Part shown: piece after piece, positions 1 to 8,154 of the stretch
Numbering within the stretch: the first letter of the stretch is position 1
How the letters are laid out: every line of letters starts with the position of its first letter
The notes under the pieces: model-generated
The model's database searches: none
What the model saw: only the letters and a program-made list of their open reading frames with translations
What the model was told of the DNA's origin: nothing
NCBI RefSeq assembly: GCF_023698535.1
Contig: NZ_JALJCL010000002.1
Span: 302,707 to 366,706, forward strand
From: Halorientalis regularis
Lineage (GTDB): Archaea; Halobacteriota; Halobacteria; Halobacteriales; Haloarculaceae
Length of the DNA: 64,000 nucleotides
Reading direction: 5' to 3'
Translations under genes and position numbers: made by a program

Positions 1-392
1 CGAAGTCGCTGCTCGACGAACTCGCCGTCGAGACGCCGTATCTGGAGTCCAAATCACAGGCGACGCTGACCGGGACCCGGAGCGGGGCGGGCGTCGCCAG
101 CGCCGTCGCCGCGATGGACGCGCTGTGGCCCGTCGGCTACCGCGAGCAGTACCACGAGTCGATGGCCAACGCCGAGTGGCTGGCCGACCGGTTGGCCGCC
201 CGGGGCCACGACGTGGTCGAACCCGAACTGCCCATCGTCGCCGCCGACATGTCGATGCCCGTCACGGAGGATCTGCGCCGCCGCGGCTGGCGGGTCACCA
301 AGACCGGCGCGGGCGAGATGCGTGTGGTCTGTATGCCCCACGTCACCCGGTCGATGCTGCGCTCGTTCGTCGCCGAACTCGACTGGTTCTGA
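1..392 (+). CDS. mfnA: L-tyrosine/L-aspartate decarboxylase MfnA, C-terminal part
   Basis: The reading frame enters from the left edge (first full codon at 3) and runs to TGA at 390-392, about 129 residues. The segment [19 protein letters not shown] and the ending with [19 protein letters not shown] are typical of the C-terminal part of the PLP-dependent group II decarboxylases called MfnA in archaea. The PLP-binding lysine lies outside the window. In haloarchaea, which lack methanofuran, the enzyme is thought to make beta-alanine for coenzyme A from aspartate; that role is family knowledge. Substrate choice cannot be decided from this fragment. Confidence 0.82.
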   Translation, partial: KSLLDELAVETPYLESKSQATLTGTRSGAGVASAVAAMDALWPVGYREQYHESMANAEWLADRLAARGHDVVEPELPIVAADMSMPVTEDLRRRGWRVTKTGAGEMRVVCMPHVTRSMLRSFVAELDWF

Positions 393-476
393 CAGGGCGA
401 TCCGACTGCCCGGTTCCGGAGACCTCGGGAACACAAATATGAAGGCTTACAGCAACGGCAGAAAAAACGCCGCGTA

Positions 477-1028
477 GTGCCCGCCGCCACCCTCGCGGTT
501 CTGGAGTGGTTCCTCCAACTCGAGGTCGTCGAACAGGCGATCCGGACAGCGACCGGTCCCGCGGGGCTGGGCATCATCGCCGTCTACTCGTTTCTGATCG
601 CCTTCATCCTCCCGCTGCCCAGCGAGGTCGTCCTCGCGACGCCGCTCAACCTCGGCCTCCCACACTCGGCCGAGATCGGCCTCATCGTCCTCGTCAGTGG
701 CCTCGGGAAGGCGGCCGGGAGCGTCTTCGCGTTCCACATCGGTCAGGAGGCCAAACAGTCCGGCCCGGTGATCCGGTTCCTGCGCCGGTCGCGGTTCGAC
801 GTGGTGGAGTGGTCCGAGAGCAAGACCGTCCAGCTCGCCCAGAAGTGGGGGTACGTGGGGCTGGCGCTGGCCCTCTGTGTCCCCGGGTTCCCCGACACGC
901 TCTCTATCTACGCCTTCACCGTGCTGGAGGAGGACTACGTCAGGTTCGCGCTGGCGACGTTCGCGGGCAGTGTCGGCCGACTGCTCGTGACCATCTCCTT
1001 CGGGGCGGCCGCGTTCGCCATCATCTGA
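477..1028 (+). CDS. DedA/YqaA-type (VTT domain) membrane protein
   Basis: A 183-residue polytopic membrane protein. Hydrophobic segments lie near residues 30-50, 60-85, 130-155 and 160-183, and the core resembles SNARE-associated/DedA (VTT) proteins: LPLPSEVVLATPLNLG near residue 45 and a GxxxG region LGKAAGSVFAFHIG near 80. Family members are linked to lipid transport or scrambling; nothing here fixes a substrate. The start is GTG at 477, with a TATA-like CTTAC about 28 nt upstream, so the mRNA may be leaderless. A 12-codon ORF beginning at ATG 439 ends with TAG overlapping this GTG; I consider it fortuitous. Confidence 0.75.
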   Translation: MPAATLAVLEWFLQLEVVEQAIRTATGPAGLGIIAVYSFLIAFILPLPSEVVLATPLNLGLPHSAEIGLIVLVSGLGKAAGSVFAFHIGQEAKQSGPVIRFLRRSRFDVVEWSESKTVQLAQKWGYVGLALALCVPGFPDTLSIYAFTVLEEDYVRFALATFAGSVGRLLVTISFGAAAFAII

Positions 1029-1097
1029 CTTTGGTTCGTGCCGAACCGACCGAAAGCTATTCCAGCGTCCCCGTAGAAATGACAACCAGATCGGGGG

Positions 1098-1682
1098 ATG
1101 GAATCACAGTCCACAGCCCAGTCGGTCAGGAATCGTCCGCGGGCGCTCGTGCTGGCGTCGTCGGCCGACGTGGCAGCGAACGACCTCTGTGTCGACCTGC
1201 TTTCGAGTGCCAGTCCCGAGCGTCAGCGCGTGCTGTCGCTGTCCTACACGCGCCGGCCGACACGGCTCGTCGACCACTGGCGAGCGACCCACGACGCCCT
1301 GCCGGCGTCGATGGCCATCGTCTGCCCGGAGTCCCACGCCGACGGGGAGTCGCCGGACGGCGTCCACACGACTCACGTCCCGGCCAGCGACCTCACGGGC
1401 GCGAGCATCGCCATCTCGCGGTATCTGGACCGCTGGGACGGCGACGGCGAACCGATCACGGTCTGTCTGAACTCGCTGACCTCGTTGCTCCAGTACGCCG
1501 ACCGCGACCGGGTGTTTCGCTTCCTGCACACGATCACCAGCCGGTGTCTGGCGGTCGACGCGTCCGTCCACGCCCACCTCGACCCCGCGACACAGGACGA
1601 GCAGACGGTGGCGACCATCGCGACGCTGTTCGATACGGTCGTCCGCCGCGAGGACGACGAGGGCTGGACCGTCCAGCAGTAG
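1098..1682 (+). CDS. Haloarchaeal RecA-superfamily-like protein without P-loop (DUF7504-like)
   Basis: A 194-residue soluble acidic protein. The alternating pattern PRALVLASSADVAANDLCVD, then VLSLSYTRRP, then EPITVCLNSLTSLLQYA, then TVATIATLFDTVVRRE resembles the beta-alpha core of RecA/KaiC-like domains (strand, 'Walker B-like' strand, sensor strand). No GxxxxGKT motif is present, so it is probably not an ATPase. Haloarchaea carry many such small proteins of unknown function; I believe they are grouped as DUF7504. It precedes metG by 54 bp in the same direction but metG has its own promoter-like box, so co-transcription is uncertain. Confidence 0.6.
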   Translation: MESQSTAQSVRNRPRALVLASSADVAANDLCVDLLSSASPERQRVLSLSYTRRPTRLVDHWRATHDALPASMAIVCPESHADGESPDGVHTTHVPASDLTGASIAISRYLDRWDGDGEPITVCLNSLTSLLQYADRDRVFRFLHTITSRCLAVDASVHAHLDPATQDEQTVATIATLFDTVVRREDDEGWTVQQ

Positions 1683-1736
1683 TGACCCCGCCCGCGAACC
1701 GGCGGGTTTTAGGCCGTTTGTCGGGACCGTAGGGAT

Positions 1737-3821
1737 ATGAGTCACGAGGCATTCCCCACCGACAATCCCGCGGTGGTGACCGTCGGGTTGCCCTACGCCA
1801 ACGGCGACCTGCACGTCGGCCACCTCCGGGGCTACGTCACCGGTGACACGGTCGCCCGCGCGCTCCGGCGCGTCGGCCAGCAGACGGCCTTCGTCTGCGG
1901 GTCGGACATGCACGGGACACCCATCGCCGTCAACGCCGCCGAGGCGGGCGTCTCCCCCGAGGCGTTCGCGATGGAGTACCACGAGGAGTACGCCGAGACC
2001 TTCCCGAAGTTCAACGTCGAGTTCGACAACTACGGGCACACCCACGACGAGACGAACGTGGAGACGACCCGGGAGTTCGTCCGCTCGTGGATCGACGACG
2101 ACCACGTCTTCGAGAAGGAAATCCAGGTCGCCTACGACCCCGACGCCGACCAGTGGCTCCCGGACCGACTGGTCGAGGGGACCTGCCCCTACTGTGGCGA
2201 ACACGCCCGCGGCGACGAGTGCGACGAGGGGTGCCAGCGCCACCTCGAACCCGGCGAGGTCGAGGACCCCGTCTCGACGCTCACCGGCAACTCCGCCGAG
2301 TACCGCGAGCGCGACCACAAGTTCCTGCGGCTCTCGAACTTCCAGGACTACCTGCAGGACTTCATCGACCGCGTCGAGGGCACCGACAACGCGAAGAACC
2401 AGCCCCGCGAGTGGATCGAGGGCGAATTGCAGGACCTCTGTATCACCCGGGACATGGACTGGGGGATCGACTACCCCGGTGAGGGTGAGGAGGAGCTCGT
2501 GCTGTACGTCTGGGTCGACGCCCCCATCGAGTACGTCTCCTCGACCAAGCAGTACACCGAGCGCGTGGGGAAAGCGGAGTACGACTGGGAAGACGTCTGG
2601 AAAGTCGAGGACGAGTCTGAGTTGACCGGCGCGGACAACGGTGAAATCGTCCACGTCATCGGCCGGGACATCATCCAGCACCACGCCGTCTTCTGGCCCG
2701 CCATGCTCCGGGGCGCGGGCTACAACGAGCCCCGGGCGATCCTGGCGACGGGGTTCGTCGGGATCGACGGGAAGGCCCTCTCGACCTCGCGCAATCGCGC
2801 GGTCTGGGCCGACGAGTACCTCGACGAGGGGTTCCACCCCGACCTGTTCCGCTACTACATGATCGACGGGAGCGGGATGGAGACCGACGTGGACTTCTCC
2901 TGGGACCGCTTCGCCGAGCGGGTCAACGGGGAACTGGTCGGGAACCTCGGGAACTTCGCGTACCGGTCGCTGCTCTTCGCCCACCGCAACTACGACGGGA
3001 CGCCAGACGTGGCCGTGAGCGACGACGTGCGCGACCGAATCGAGGAGTCAATCGAGGCGTTCGAGGCGGCGCTCAACGACTACCGCATCCGCGACGTGGG
3101 CGCGGCGGCAGTCGAGCTGGCCGACTTCGGTAACGAGTACATCCAGCGCAACGAGCCCTGGAAGCTCACCGACGACGACCCCGAGCAGGCCGCCCAGGTC
3201 ATCCGGGACTGCGTGCAACTCGCGAAGGCCTGTGCCGTGTTGATGCAACCGGTCATGCCCGAGAAGGCCGCCGAGCTCTGGACCCAGCTGGGAGAGGACG
3301 GCTCCGTCCACGAGACGGCGCTCGACGACGCGCTGGCCACGCCGCCGGCCGAGTTCGGCGAGCCCGGCGAACTGTTCGCCAAGATCGAGGACGAGCGCAT
3401 CGACGAGTTGAACGAGAAACTGCAGGAGCGCGTCGAGGAAGCGACCGAGGACGACGAGGCCGACGGCGACACTGCTGCCTTCGAGCCCGAGGCGCTGGCA
3501 GACGAGCGGATCGGCTTCGAGGACTTCGGCGCCCTCGACATGCGCGTCGGGCGGATCGAGGTGGCCGAGCCCATCGAGGGGGCCGACGACCTCGCGCGCC
3601 TGGAGGTCGACATCGGCGTCGAGACCAGACAGGTCGTCGCCGGCATCAAGCAACTCCACGACCTCGACGAGTTGCCGGGCGAGCGGTGTATCCTGCTGGC
3701 GAACATGGAGCAGGCGGAGCTGTTCGGCGTCGAGTCCGACGGGATGATCCTGGCGGCCGGCGACGAGGCCGACCTGTTGACGACCCACGACGACGCGCCG
3801 CTGGGGTCGAAGGTGCAGTAG
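1737..3821 (+). CDS. metG: Methionine--tRNA ligase
   Basis: A 694-residue class I aminoacyl-tRNA synthetase that charges tRNA-Met in the cytoplasm. The HIGH signature is HVGH near residue 27 and the KMSKS equivalent is KALSTSRN near 345. The zinc-binding insertion is visible as CPYCGEHARGDECDEGC around 150. An anticodon-binding helical domain follows, then an acidic linker and, from about residue 590 (FGALDMRVGRIEVAEPIEG), a C-terminal OB-fold tRNA-binding domain of the Arc1p/Trbp111 type fused to the enzyme. ATG 1737 is preceded by a TTTTAG box about 28 nt upstream, consistent with a leaderless transcript. Full-length, no anomalies. Confidence 0.97.
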   Translation: MSHEAFPTDNPAVVTVGLPYANGDLHVGHLRGYVTGDTVARALRRVGQQTAFVCGSDMHGTPIAVNAAEAGVSPEAFAMEYHEEYAETFPKFNVEFDNYGHTHDETNVETTREFVRSWIDDDHVFEKEIQVAYDPDADQWLPDRLVEGTCPYCGEHARGDECDEGCQRHLEPGEVEDPVSTLTGNSAEYRERDHKFLRLSNFQDYLQDFIDRVEGTDNAKNQPREWIEGELQDLCITRDMDWGIDYPGEGEEELVLYVWVDAPIEYVSSTKQYTERVGKAEYDWEDVWKVEDESELTGADNGEIVHVIGRDIIQHHAVFWPAMLRGAGYNEPRAILATGFVGIDGKALSTSRNRAVWADEYLDEGFHPDLFRYYMIDGSGMETDVDFSWDRFAERVNGELVGNLGNFAYRSLLFAHRNYDGTPDVAVSDDVRDRIEESIEAFEAALNDYRIRDVGAAAVELADFGNEYIQRNEPWKLTDDDPEQAAQVIRDCVQLAKACAVLMQPVMPEKAAELWTQLGEDGSVHETALDDALATPPAEFGEPGELFAKIEDERIDELNEKLQERVEEATEDDEADGDTAAFEPEALADERIGFEDFGALDMRVGRIEVAEPIEGADDLARLEVDIGVETRQVVAGIKQLHDLDELPGERCILLANMEQAELFGVESDGMILAAGDEADLLTTHDDAPLGSKVQ

Positions 3822-3888
3822 CGCGGTCGGCGGATCGACCGCGGACGCGGACCGTGTGCTTTTGGTCGTGAGGCCAGTACAGTCCCGT

Positions 3889-4149
3889 ATGTCCGAGGCG
3901 GACGACGAGGGCGGCTGGAAGTTCGAACTGGAGGACCTGCCCGAGGACGGGGGCGAGGCGGCGGCAGGGCCCGACAGCGGCGGGGACGAAGACGGCGAGG
4001 CGGGCGACGAGGAGGGCAACGTCGCCGGCGCGATGGTCCTCGACCAGCCGCTCGAACCAGGGTCGCCCTCGATGGAGAACACGGTGTTCGTCCTGCTCGG
4101 CGCACTGTGTACCGTCCTGTTTTTCATGGCGGTCCTGGGCGTGATCTGA
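3889..4149 (+). CDS. Small acidic protein with C-terminal membrane helix
   Basis: An 86-residue protein: about 60 very acidic, Gly-rich residues followed by one hydrophobic helix (TVFVLLGALCTVLFFMAVLG) that probably anchors it with the acidic tail in the cytoplasm. It resembles small conserved haloarchaeal proteins next to NfeD genes (DUF7312-type, from memory). ATG 3889 is preferred over the upstream TTG/ATG extension because the acidic sequence begins exactly there. It is followed by the NfeD gene after 46 bp. Function unknown. Confidence 0.65.
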   Translation: MSEADDEGGWKFELEDLPEDGGEAAAGPDSGGDEDGEAGDEEGNVAGAMVLDQPLEPGSPSMENTVFVLLGALCTVLFFMAVLGVI

Positions 4150-4195
4150 CCCGCCGACCCCGAAGCTTAACCCCGGGGCAGCCCTACTCACGGGT

Positions 4196-4783
4196 ATGGT
4201 ATTCTGGTTGCTCGCACAGGCCTCGGTGCTGGGACAGGACCTCGCCTTGCTCCTCGTGGTCGCCGGAGCGGGGCTGGTCATCGCCGAGGCGCTGGCCCCC
4301 GGTGCCCACTTCATCGTCCTGGGCGTCGCCCTCCTGGTCGCCGGCATCGCCGGGCTCCTGTTGCCGACGAGTATCGGCATCTTCGCGCCGCTCGTCCTCG
4401 CCGCGCTGGTGCTGGTCGTCGGCGGGATCACGCTCTATGGCTACCGGCAGTTCGACTTCTACGGCGGGAAAGGCACCGGCCAGACGAGTTCCTCGGACGA
4501 CCTGCGGGGTCAGACCGGCCGCGTCACCGAGCGGGTCACCGAGACGGGCGGCGAAGTGAAACTCGACGACGGCGGGTTCAACCCGCTCTACCGGGCCCGC
4601 TCCGTCGACGGCGAGATCGCCGAGGGCACCCAGGTCATCGTCATCGACCCTGGCGGCGGCAACGTCGTCACGGTCGAAGCCATCGACGACATCTCGGACG
4701 ACATCGACCGTGAACTCGCACAGGAGGCCAGCAAACGCGACGCGGAGGCGAGCGAACCGGACGCGGACCCGGACGCGGCCTGA
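4196..4783 (+). CDS. NfeD-family membrane protein
   Basis: A 195-residue protein with four hydrophobic segments in the first ~85 residues and a C-terminal soluble beta-rich domain. In that domain LRGQTGRVTERVTETGGEVKLD and ARSVDGEIAEGTQVIVI match the OB-fold NfeD domain. NfeD proteins pair with SPFH/stomatin proteins in membrane microdomain or quality-control systems; an SPFH gene lies downstream (start 5363), although separated by an unusual 580-bp region. A TATA-like CTTAA lies about 28 nt before ATG 4196. The last ~30 residues are a polar acidic tail typical of halophiles. Confidence 0.85.
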   Translation: MVFWLLAQASVLGQDLALLLVVAGAGLVIAEALAPGAHFIVLGVALLVAGIAGLLLPTSIGIFAPLVLAALVLVVGGITLYGYRQFDFYGGKGTGQTSSSDDLRGQTGRVTERVTETGGEVKLDDGGFNPLYRARSVDGEIAEGTQVIVIDPGGGNVVTVEAIDDISDDIDRELAQEASKRDAEASEPDADPDAA

Positions 4784-5362
4784 CCGACTGCGAACAGCCG
4801 CCCAGTTTCGTCCCGGCGATATCGACGTGATTCTTCGGTCCACGTCCAAACCCGAGATACATCCACACGATTGTTTGCTTTCGTCGGATATACCCGACGT
4901 GACCAAACACTAATAATCGATATTACTTTCCTTATACCCAATCTTTATTACCTTCCTCAGACATACGTGTAGATGTAATGTTCAGCCGACGACGGGCGTA
5001 CAGGAAACGCAGGTGCGCCGCACGTTCGTGCAGTTCCCGTGCGGCGAGAGGGGTCGCCGGCGCGACCGGCACCGGGAGGTGGTCAGCCAGGTAGTCACGC
5101 TCCACAGTGCGCTGTCAGCGACTACGTGGCTGGTCACCACTGGTGTCAGTGGTTCCGTTGTCCACGAGCATGGCGAGCTCCCACGTCGGCTCGCTGCTCT
5201 CCGGTTTCGCTCCCCCCAACCCAACCAACACGGAGCCACTAACCCGACCGTACCGAACCCTTTTGTGTCCCTGTCCGGTGTCGTTCGCGTCCGAGAGTCC
5301 CGACGAGACCACTGGCCCCACGGGACCGAACCCTTTTCTGTTGTTCGTCCGAAATTGAAGTA
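4784..5362. other. Long gap between NfeD and SPFH genes: AT-rich segment and hairpins
   Basis: No convincing long gene. An AT-rich segment at about 4840-4980 is followed by a G+C-rich stretch (5014-5152) with several strong inverted repeats: 5016-5024/5038-5046 (perfect 9 bp), 5052-5056/5063-5067, 5079-5096/5120-5140 (interrupted, three paired blocks) and 5137-5142/5147-5152 (perfect 6 bp). A 17-bp near-identical direct repeat (ACCGAACCCTTTT core) lies at 5252-5268 and 5325-5341; the second copy sits about 25-35 nt before the SPFH start and may be its promoter. A small minus-strand ORF is listed separately. Confidence 0.5.
4932..5105 (-). CDS. Candidate small protein (57 aa), uncertain
   Basis: A minus-strand ORF from GTG 5105 to TAA 4932 encodes 57 residues (MERDYLADHLPVPVAP start, then a basic/aromatic segment HLRFLYARRRLN). 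By my count roughly three quarters of third positions are G/C up to codon 42, after which the sequence becomes AT-rich. It is too short and too unlike any family I know to be firm, and the same DNA forms several hairpins, so a structured RNA is an equal alternative. Another short minus-strand ORF ends 9 nt upstream of its start. Confidence 0.25.
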   Translation of the reverse strand: MERDYLADHLPVPVAPATPLAARELHERAAHLRFLYARRRLNITSTRMSEEGNKDWV

Positions 5363-6538
5363 ATGTTCCCCGCGACAGTACTGCAACTCGGCGGTGGCAC
5401 CATCAGCATCGTCCTGATGCTGGTGTTGGTACTCGCTGTGGTCACGGTCTACCAGATGGTCGAGATCGTCGACGCGACCGAGAAGCGCGCGTTGACGGTC
5501 TTCGGTGAGTACCGCAAACTGCTCGAACCGGGCATCAGTTTCGTCCCGCCCTTCGTCTCGCGAACCCACACGTTCGACATGCGGACGCAGACGCTGGACG
5601 TGCCCCGGCAGGAAGCGATCACCCGCGACAACTCGCCGGTGACCGCCGACGCCGTGGTCTACATCAAGGTGATGGACGCCAAGAAGGCCTACCTCGAAGT
5701 CGACGACTACAAACGCGCCGTCTCGAACCTCGCCCAGACCACCCTCCGTGCCGTGCTGGGGGACATGGAACTGGACGACACCCTGAACAAACGCCAGGAG
5801 ATCAACGCCAAGATCCGCCGCGAACTCGACGAACCCACCGACGAGTGGGGGATCCGCGTCGAGTCCGTCGAGGTCCGCGAGGTCAACCCCTCCCAGGACG
5901 TCCAGCAAGCCATGGAACAGCAGACCTCCGCCGAGCGCCGCCGCCGCGCGATGATCCTCGAAGCGCAGGGTGAACGCCGTTCCGCCGTCGAGAAGGCGGA
6001 AGGTGACAAGCAGTCCAACATCATCCGCGCACAGGGGGAAAAGCAGAGCCAGATCCTCGAAGCGCAGGGTGACGCGATTTCGACCGTGCTGCGCGCCAAA
6101 TCCGCCGAGTCGATGGGCGAACGCGCCGTCATCGAGAAGGGCATGGAGACACTGGAGAACATCGGTCAGGGTGAGTCGAACACCTTCGTCCTGCCCCAGG
6201 AACTGACCTCGATGGTCGGCCGCTACGGCAAACACCTCTCCGGCAGCGACGTCCAGACCAACGGCGAGGGAACCCTCGACAGCCTGGAGTTCGACAGCGA
6301 GACCCGCGAGATGCTTGGCCTCGACAACATCGAGGAGATCCTCGGCCAGATCGACCAGGAAGCCGAGGTCGACGTGGAGGCCATGGAGGAACAGGCCAAA
6401 GCCGTCAAACAGGGCGACAATCCCGCCGAAATCAAAGATCCCGACGACGTCATCGACGAGATGGACGACGAGTTCGAGACTGGCGGTGGCGGCGGGACGA
6501 GCGTCGAGGACACCGACGGCGAGGCCGACGGCAAGTAG
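5363..6538 (+). CDS. SPFH/band 7 (stomatin-like) membrane protein
   Basis: A 391-residue protein with an N-terminal membrane helix (ISIVLMLVLVLAVVTVYQMV) and an SPFH domain beginning EKRALTVFGEYRKLLEPG, including RTQTLDVPRQEAITRDN and SNLAQTTLRAVLGDMELDD. A long charged coiled coil follows, containing degenerate repeats AQGERRSAVEKAEGDKQSN and AQGEKQSQILEAQGD (about residues 200-235). The acidic C-terminus ends in a Gly-rich segment. Stomatin-type proteins form membrane-bound oligomeric scaffolds and are usually paired with NfeD, as here. The C-terminal extension after the coiled coil is longer than in minimal archaeal stomatins. Confidence 0.9.
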   Translation: MFPATVLQLGGGTISIVLMLVLVLAVVTVYQMVEIVDATEKRALTVFGEYRKLLEPGISFVPPFVSRTHTFDMRTQTLDVPRQEAITRDNSPVTADAVVYIKVMDAKKAYLEVDDYKRAVSNLAQTTLRAVLGDMELDDTLNKRQEINAKIRRELDEPTDEWGIRVESVEVREVNPSQDVQQAMEQQTSAERRRRAMILEAQGERRSAVEKAEGDKQSNIIRAQGEKQSQILEAQGDAISTVLRAKSAESMGERAVIEKGMETLENIGQGESNTFVLPQELTSMVGRYGKHLSGSDVQTNGEGTLDSLEFDSETREMLGLDNIEEILGQIDQEAEVDVEAMEEQAKAVKQGDNPAEIKDPDDVIDEMDDEFETGGGGGTSVEDTDGEADGK

Positions 6539-6649
6539 CGACGCAACGGCCCCGCAACCGACGCGCACGGCCAGCGCACTCGTTCGTCAGCGAATCGGCC
6601 GGGATGACTAGTCGAAGGCGTTTTATCATCGTCTTACCAACCCATAGCT

Positions 6650-7255
6650 ATGCCTGAGGAGGGGGTGGACGAGTCCAAGCGGTCGACACTGCGCCGGTTC
6701 GCAGCCATCGGCGCGGCCAGCCCCCTCGCTCGCTTCCAGTCCGACGGGACGAGTGACAGCGACGCCCCCGACGCCATCGCGGGCTACGTCGCCGCGACTC
6801 CCGGCGCGCACTTCTCGAAGCTCCGCGACGACCTACAGCTGGGCACCGGCGAGGCCCAGCACCATCTCCGCCGACTGGTCCGTGCAGGTGTCGTCGAGAG
6901 CCGGAAGGACGGCGACTACCGCCGGTACTTCCCGGCCGACCGCTTTTCGGAGTTCGAACAGGTAGCCCTGGGTTACCTGCGCCGGGAGACGCCGCGGGGG
7001 ATGCTCGTGGCGCTGTTGCGCGATCCGGCGTTGACCGCGGGCGGCCTCGCCGACCGGCTGGGCGTCTCGACGCCGACGATCAGCAAGTACGGGAGCGAAC
7101 TCGAGACGGCAGGCCTGCTCTCGCGGGCGGACGGCTACGCCGTCGAACGACCGGAGACGATCATGCTCTTGCTCGTGCGGTACGCCGATTCGTTCGGCTC
7201 CGACGCCGCGGCGCTGGCGGCCGAGGCCGACACGCTACTCAGTTACGACGGCTGA
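6650..7255 (+). CDS. Winged-helix regulator with two HTH domains
   Basis: A 201-residue protein. The first winged helix (DAIAGYVAATPGAHFSKL, then GEAQHHLRRLVRAGVV and a wing RKDGDYRRYF) occupies about residues 40-105. A second HTH (GGLADRLGVSTPTISKYGSEL) lies at about 125-155. This tandem architecture is common among haloarchaeal ArsR/MarR-like regulators. The N-terminus SKRSTLRRFAAIGAASPLARF-like stretch resembles a Tat signal but lacks a long hydrophobic core, so I treat the protein as cytoplasmic. A TTTTAT box lies 24-29 nt before ATG 6650, with a BRE-like GAAGG before it. Confidence 0.8.
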   Translation: MPEEGVDESKRSTLRRFAAIGAASPLARFQSDGTSDSDAPDAIAGYVAATPGAHFSKLRDDLQLGTGEAQHHLRRLVRAGVVESRKDGDYRRYFPADRFSEFEQVALGYLRRETPRGMLVALLRDPALTAGGLADRLGVSTPTISKYGSELETAGLLSRADGYAVERPETIMLLLVRYADSFGSDAAALAAEADTLLSYDG

Positions 7256-7283
7256 AGAAAACGAGCGAACGCGAACGTGGGTT

Positions 7284-7535
7284 TCAGGAGGTGACTTTCC
7301 AGGTCGTCGAGGAGGAGTACCCCCACTTCTCCACGTCGACCTCGAAGTCGCCGTTCTCGATGGCGGGCATGTTGGTGCCGACTTCCTTGGCGGACATGTC
7401 CAGCGCATCGCCGATGAGGCGTGACTTGAAGTAGGTCTGTGTGTCGGCGTTCTCCCGGAGGTACTCAAGGATGCGGGACTGCTTTTCCGAGAGGCTGGTC
7501 TGTGCCTGGGCCGTCGCGGTCGCGGTTGCGCTCAT
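7284..7535 (-). CDS. Small winged-helix-like haloarchaeal protein (DUF7123-like)
   Basis: An 83-residue protein: an Ala/Thr/Gln-rich N-terminus, then SEKQSRILEYLRENADTQTY and KSRLIGDALDMSAKEVGTNM, which read as a compact helix-turn-helix, and a final basic/aromatic strand region (EKWGYSSSTTWKVTS). I recognise it as a highly conserved haloarchaeal small protein (DUF7123, from memory). Probably DNA-binding; target unknown. Upstream on the same strand are a TATA-like GCTAAAG near position 7563 and two imperfect direct repeats (TTGGTACAG core at 7570 and 7660). Confidence 0.75.
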   Translation of the reverse strand: MSATATATAQAQTSLSEKQSRILEYLRENADTQTYFKSRLIGDALDMSAKEVGTNMPAIENGDFEVDVEKWGYSSSTTWKVTS

Positions 7536-7679
7536 ACAAACGTGTACGGTAAGGGTCCCTTTAGCGGGTTTGGTACAGACGGTTAACCGGCCGCAGTCGT
7601 GCGGTTTTTCGGACTGGTCGGAGGGAGAACGGGTCGGGAACGAAGCCGAGACGGGTACGTTGGTACAGGTGGGTAACGC

Positions 7680-8075
7680 TCAGATGTCCTCTTCGATGAT
7701 CTCGCCGACCGCGAAGTTGGACTTGACTTCGGTGATCTCGACTTTCACGCGTTCCCCGATCTCGGCCCCGGGGACGATGATGACGTAGCCGCGTTCGACG
7801 CGGGCGATCCCGTCACCCTGTTTGCCGATGTCCTCGATCTCGACGTAGCGGATCTCGCCGGCCTCGACCGGGGGCTGGGGCTCCGAGGATGGCGTTTCGG
7901 GTTCGTCCTCGGACACTTCCTCGCGCTCGCTCTCGATGAGCGCCACCCGGTAGGTGTCGCCGGCCTCGACCGAGCCGGTATCGAGTTCGCGCTGTGGTAC
8001 CTCGATCACGTACCCGTCCTCACTCCGCTCGACTTCGGCGCTGAACAAACACAGGAGTTTATCAGATATCTCCAA
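7680..8075 (-). CDS. TRAM-domain protein
   Basis: A 131-residue protein. An N-terminal segment beginning EISDKLLCLFSAEVE resembles other haloarchaeal TRAM proteins. A Pro/Glu-rich linker follows, then a C-terminal TRAM domain (YVEIEDIGKQGDGIARVERG to VKVEITEVKSNFAVGEII), a small RNA-binding beta barrel also found in TrmA/MiaB enzymes. Stand-alone archaeal TRAM proteins have been proposed to act as RNA chaperones. The start is taken as TTG 8075 because a perfect Shine-Dalgarno GGAGGT lies 6 nt upstream and a TATA-like TTTACTATAG lies near 8108; no ATG/GTG fits as well. Confidence 0.85.
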   Translation of the reverse strand: MEISDKLLCLFSAEVERSEDGYVIEVPQRELDTGSVEAGDTYRVALIESEREEVSEDEPETPSSEPQPPVEAGEIRYVEIEDIGKQGDGIARVERGYVIIVPGAEIGERVKVEITEVKSNFAVGEIIEEDI

Positions 8076-8081
8076 GGTTAG

Positions 8082-8087
8082 ACCTCC
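8082..8087 (-). promoter_or_regulatory. Shine-Dalgarno GGAGGT deciding a TTG start
   Basis: On the minus strand GGAGGT (8087-8082) is followed by CTAACC and TTG at 8075. The box is a perfect anti-SD match and is unusual in this window, where most genes look leaderless. It fixes the TRAM protein start at a rare TTG codon rather than at the longer in-frame extension upstream. Confidence 0.7.
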
Positions 8088-8154
8088 ATGGGCATGTGGT
8101 AGGCCTATAGTAAAGAACTTGCCCGTGACTCGGCCCCTGACGGACGCTCCGCCC

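Noticed and set aside
439..477. 12-codon upstream ORF whose TAG overlaps the GTG of the DedA-like gene
   Set aside because: Short, no codon bias evidence, and it overlaps the likely TATA box of a leaderless gene; probably chance.
1104..2984. Very long minus-strand open frame opposite metG
   Set aside because: Val/Asp/Gly-rich composition is the mirror image of the real acidic gene on the plus strand; typical antisense shadow in high-G+C DNA. The same applies to the long frames opposite 11-13 kb, 19-25 kb and 47-54 kb.
5013..5363. 116-codon plus-strand frame before the SPFH gene
   Set aside because: Arg/Thr/Pro-rich sequence without halophilic acidity, running through hairpins and the SPFH promoter; not credible as a gene.
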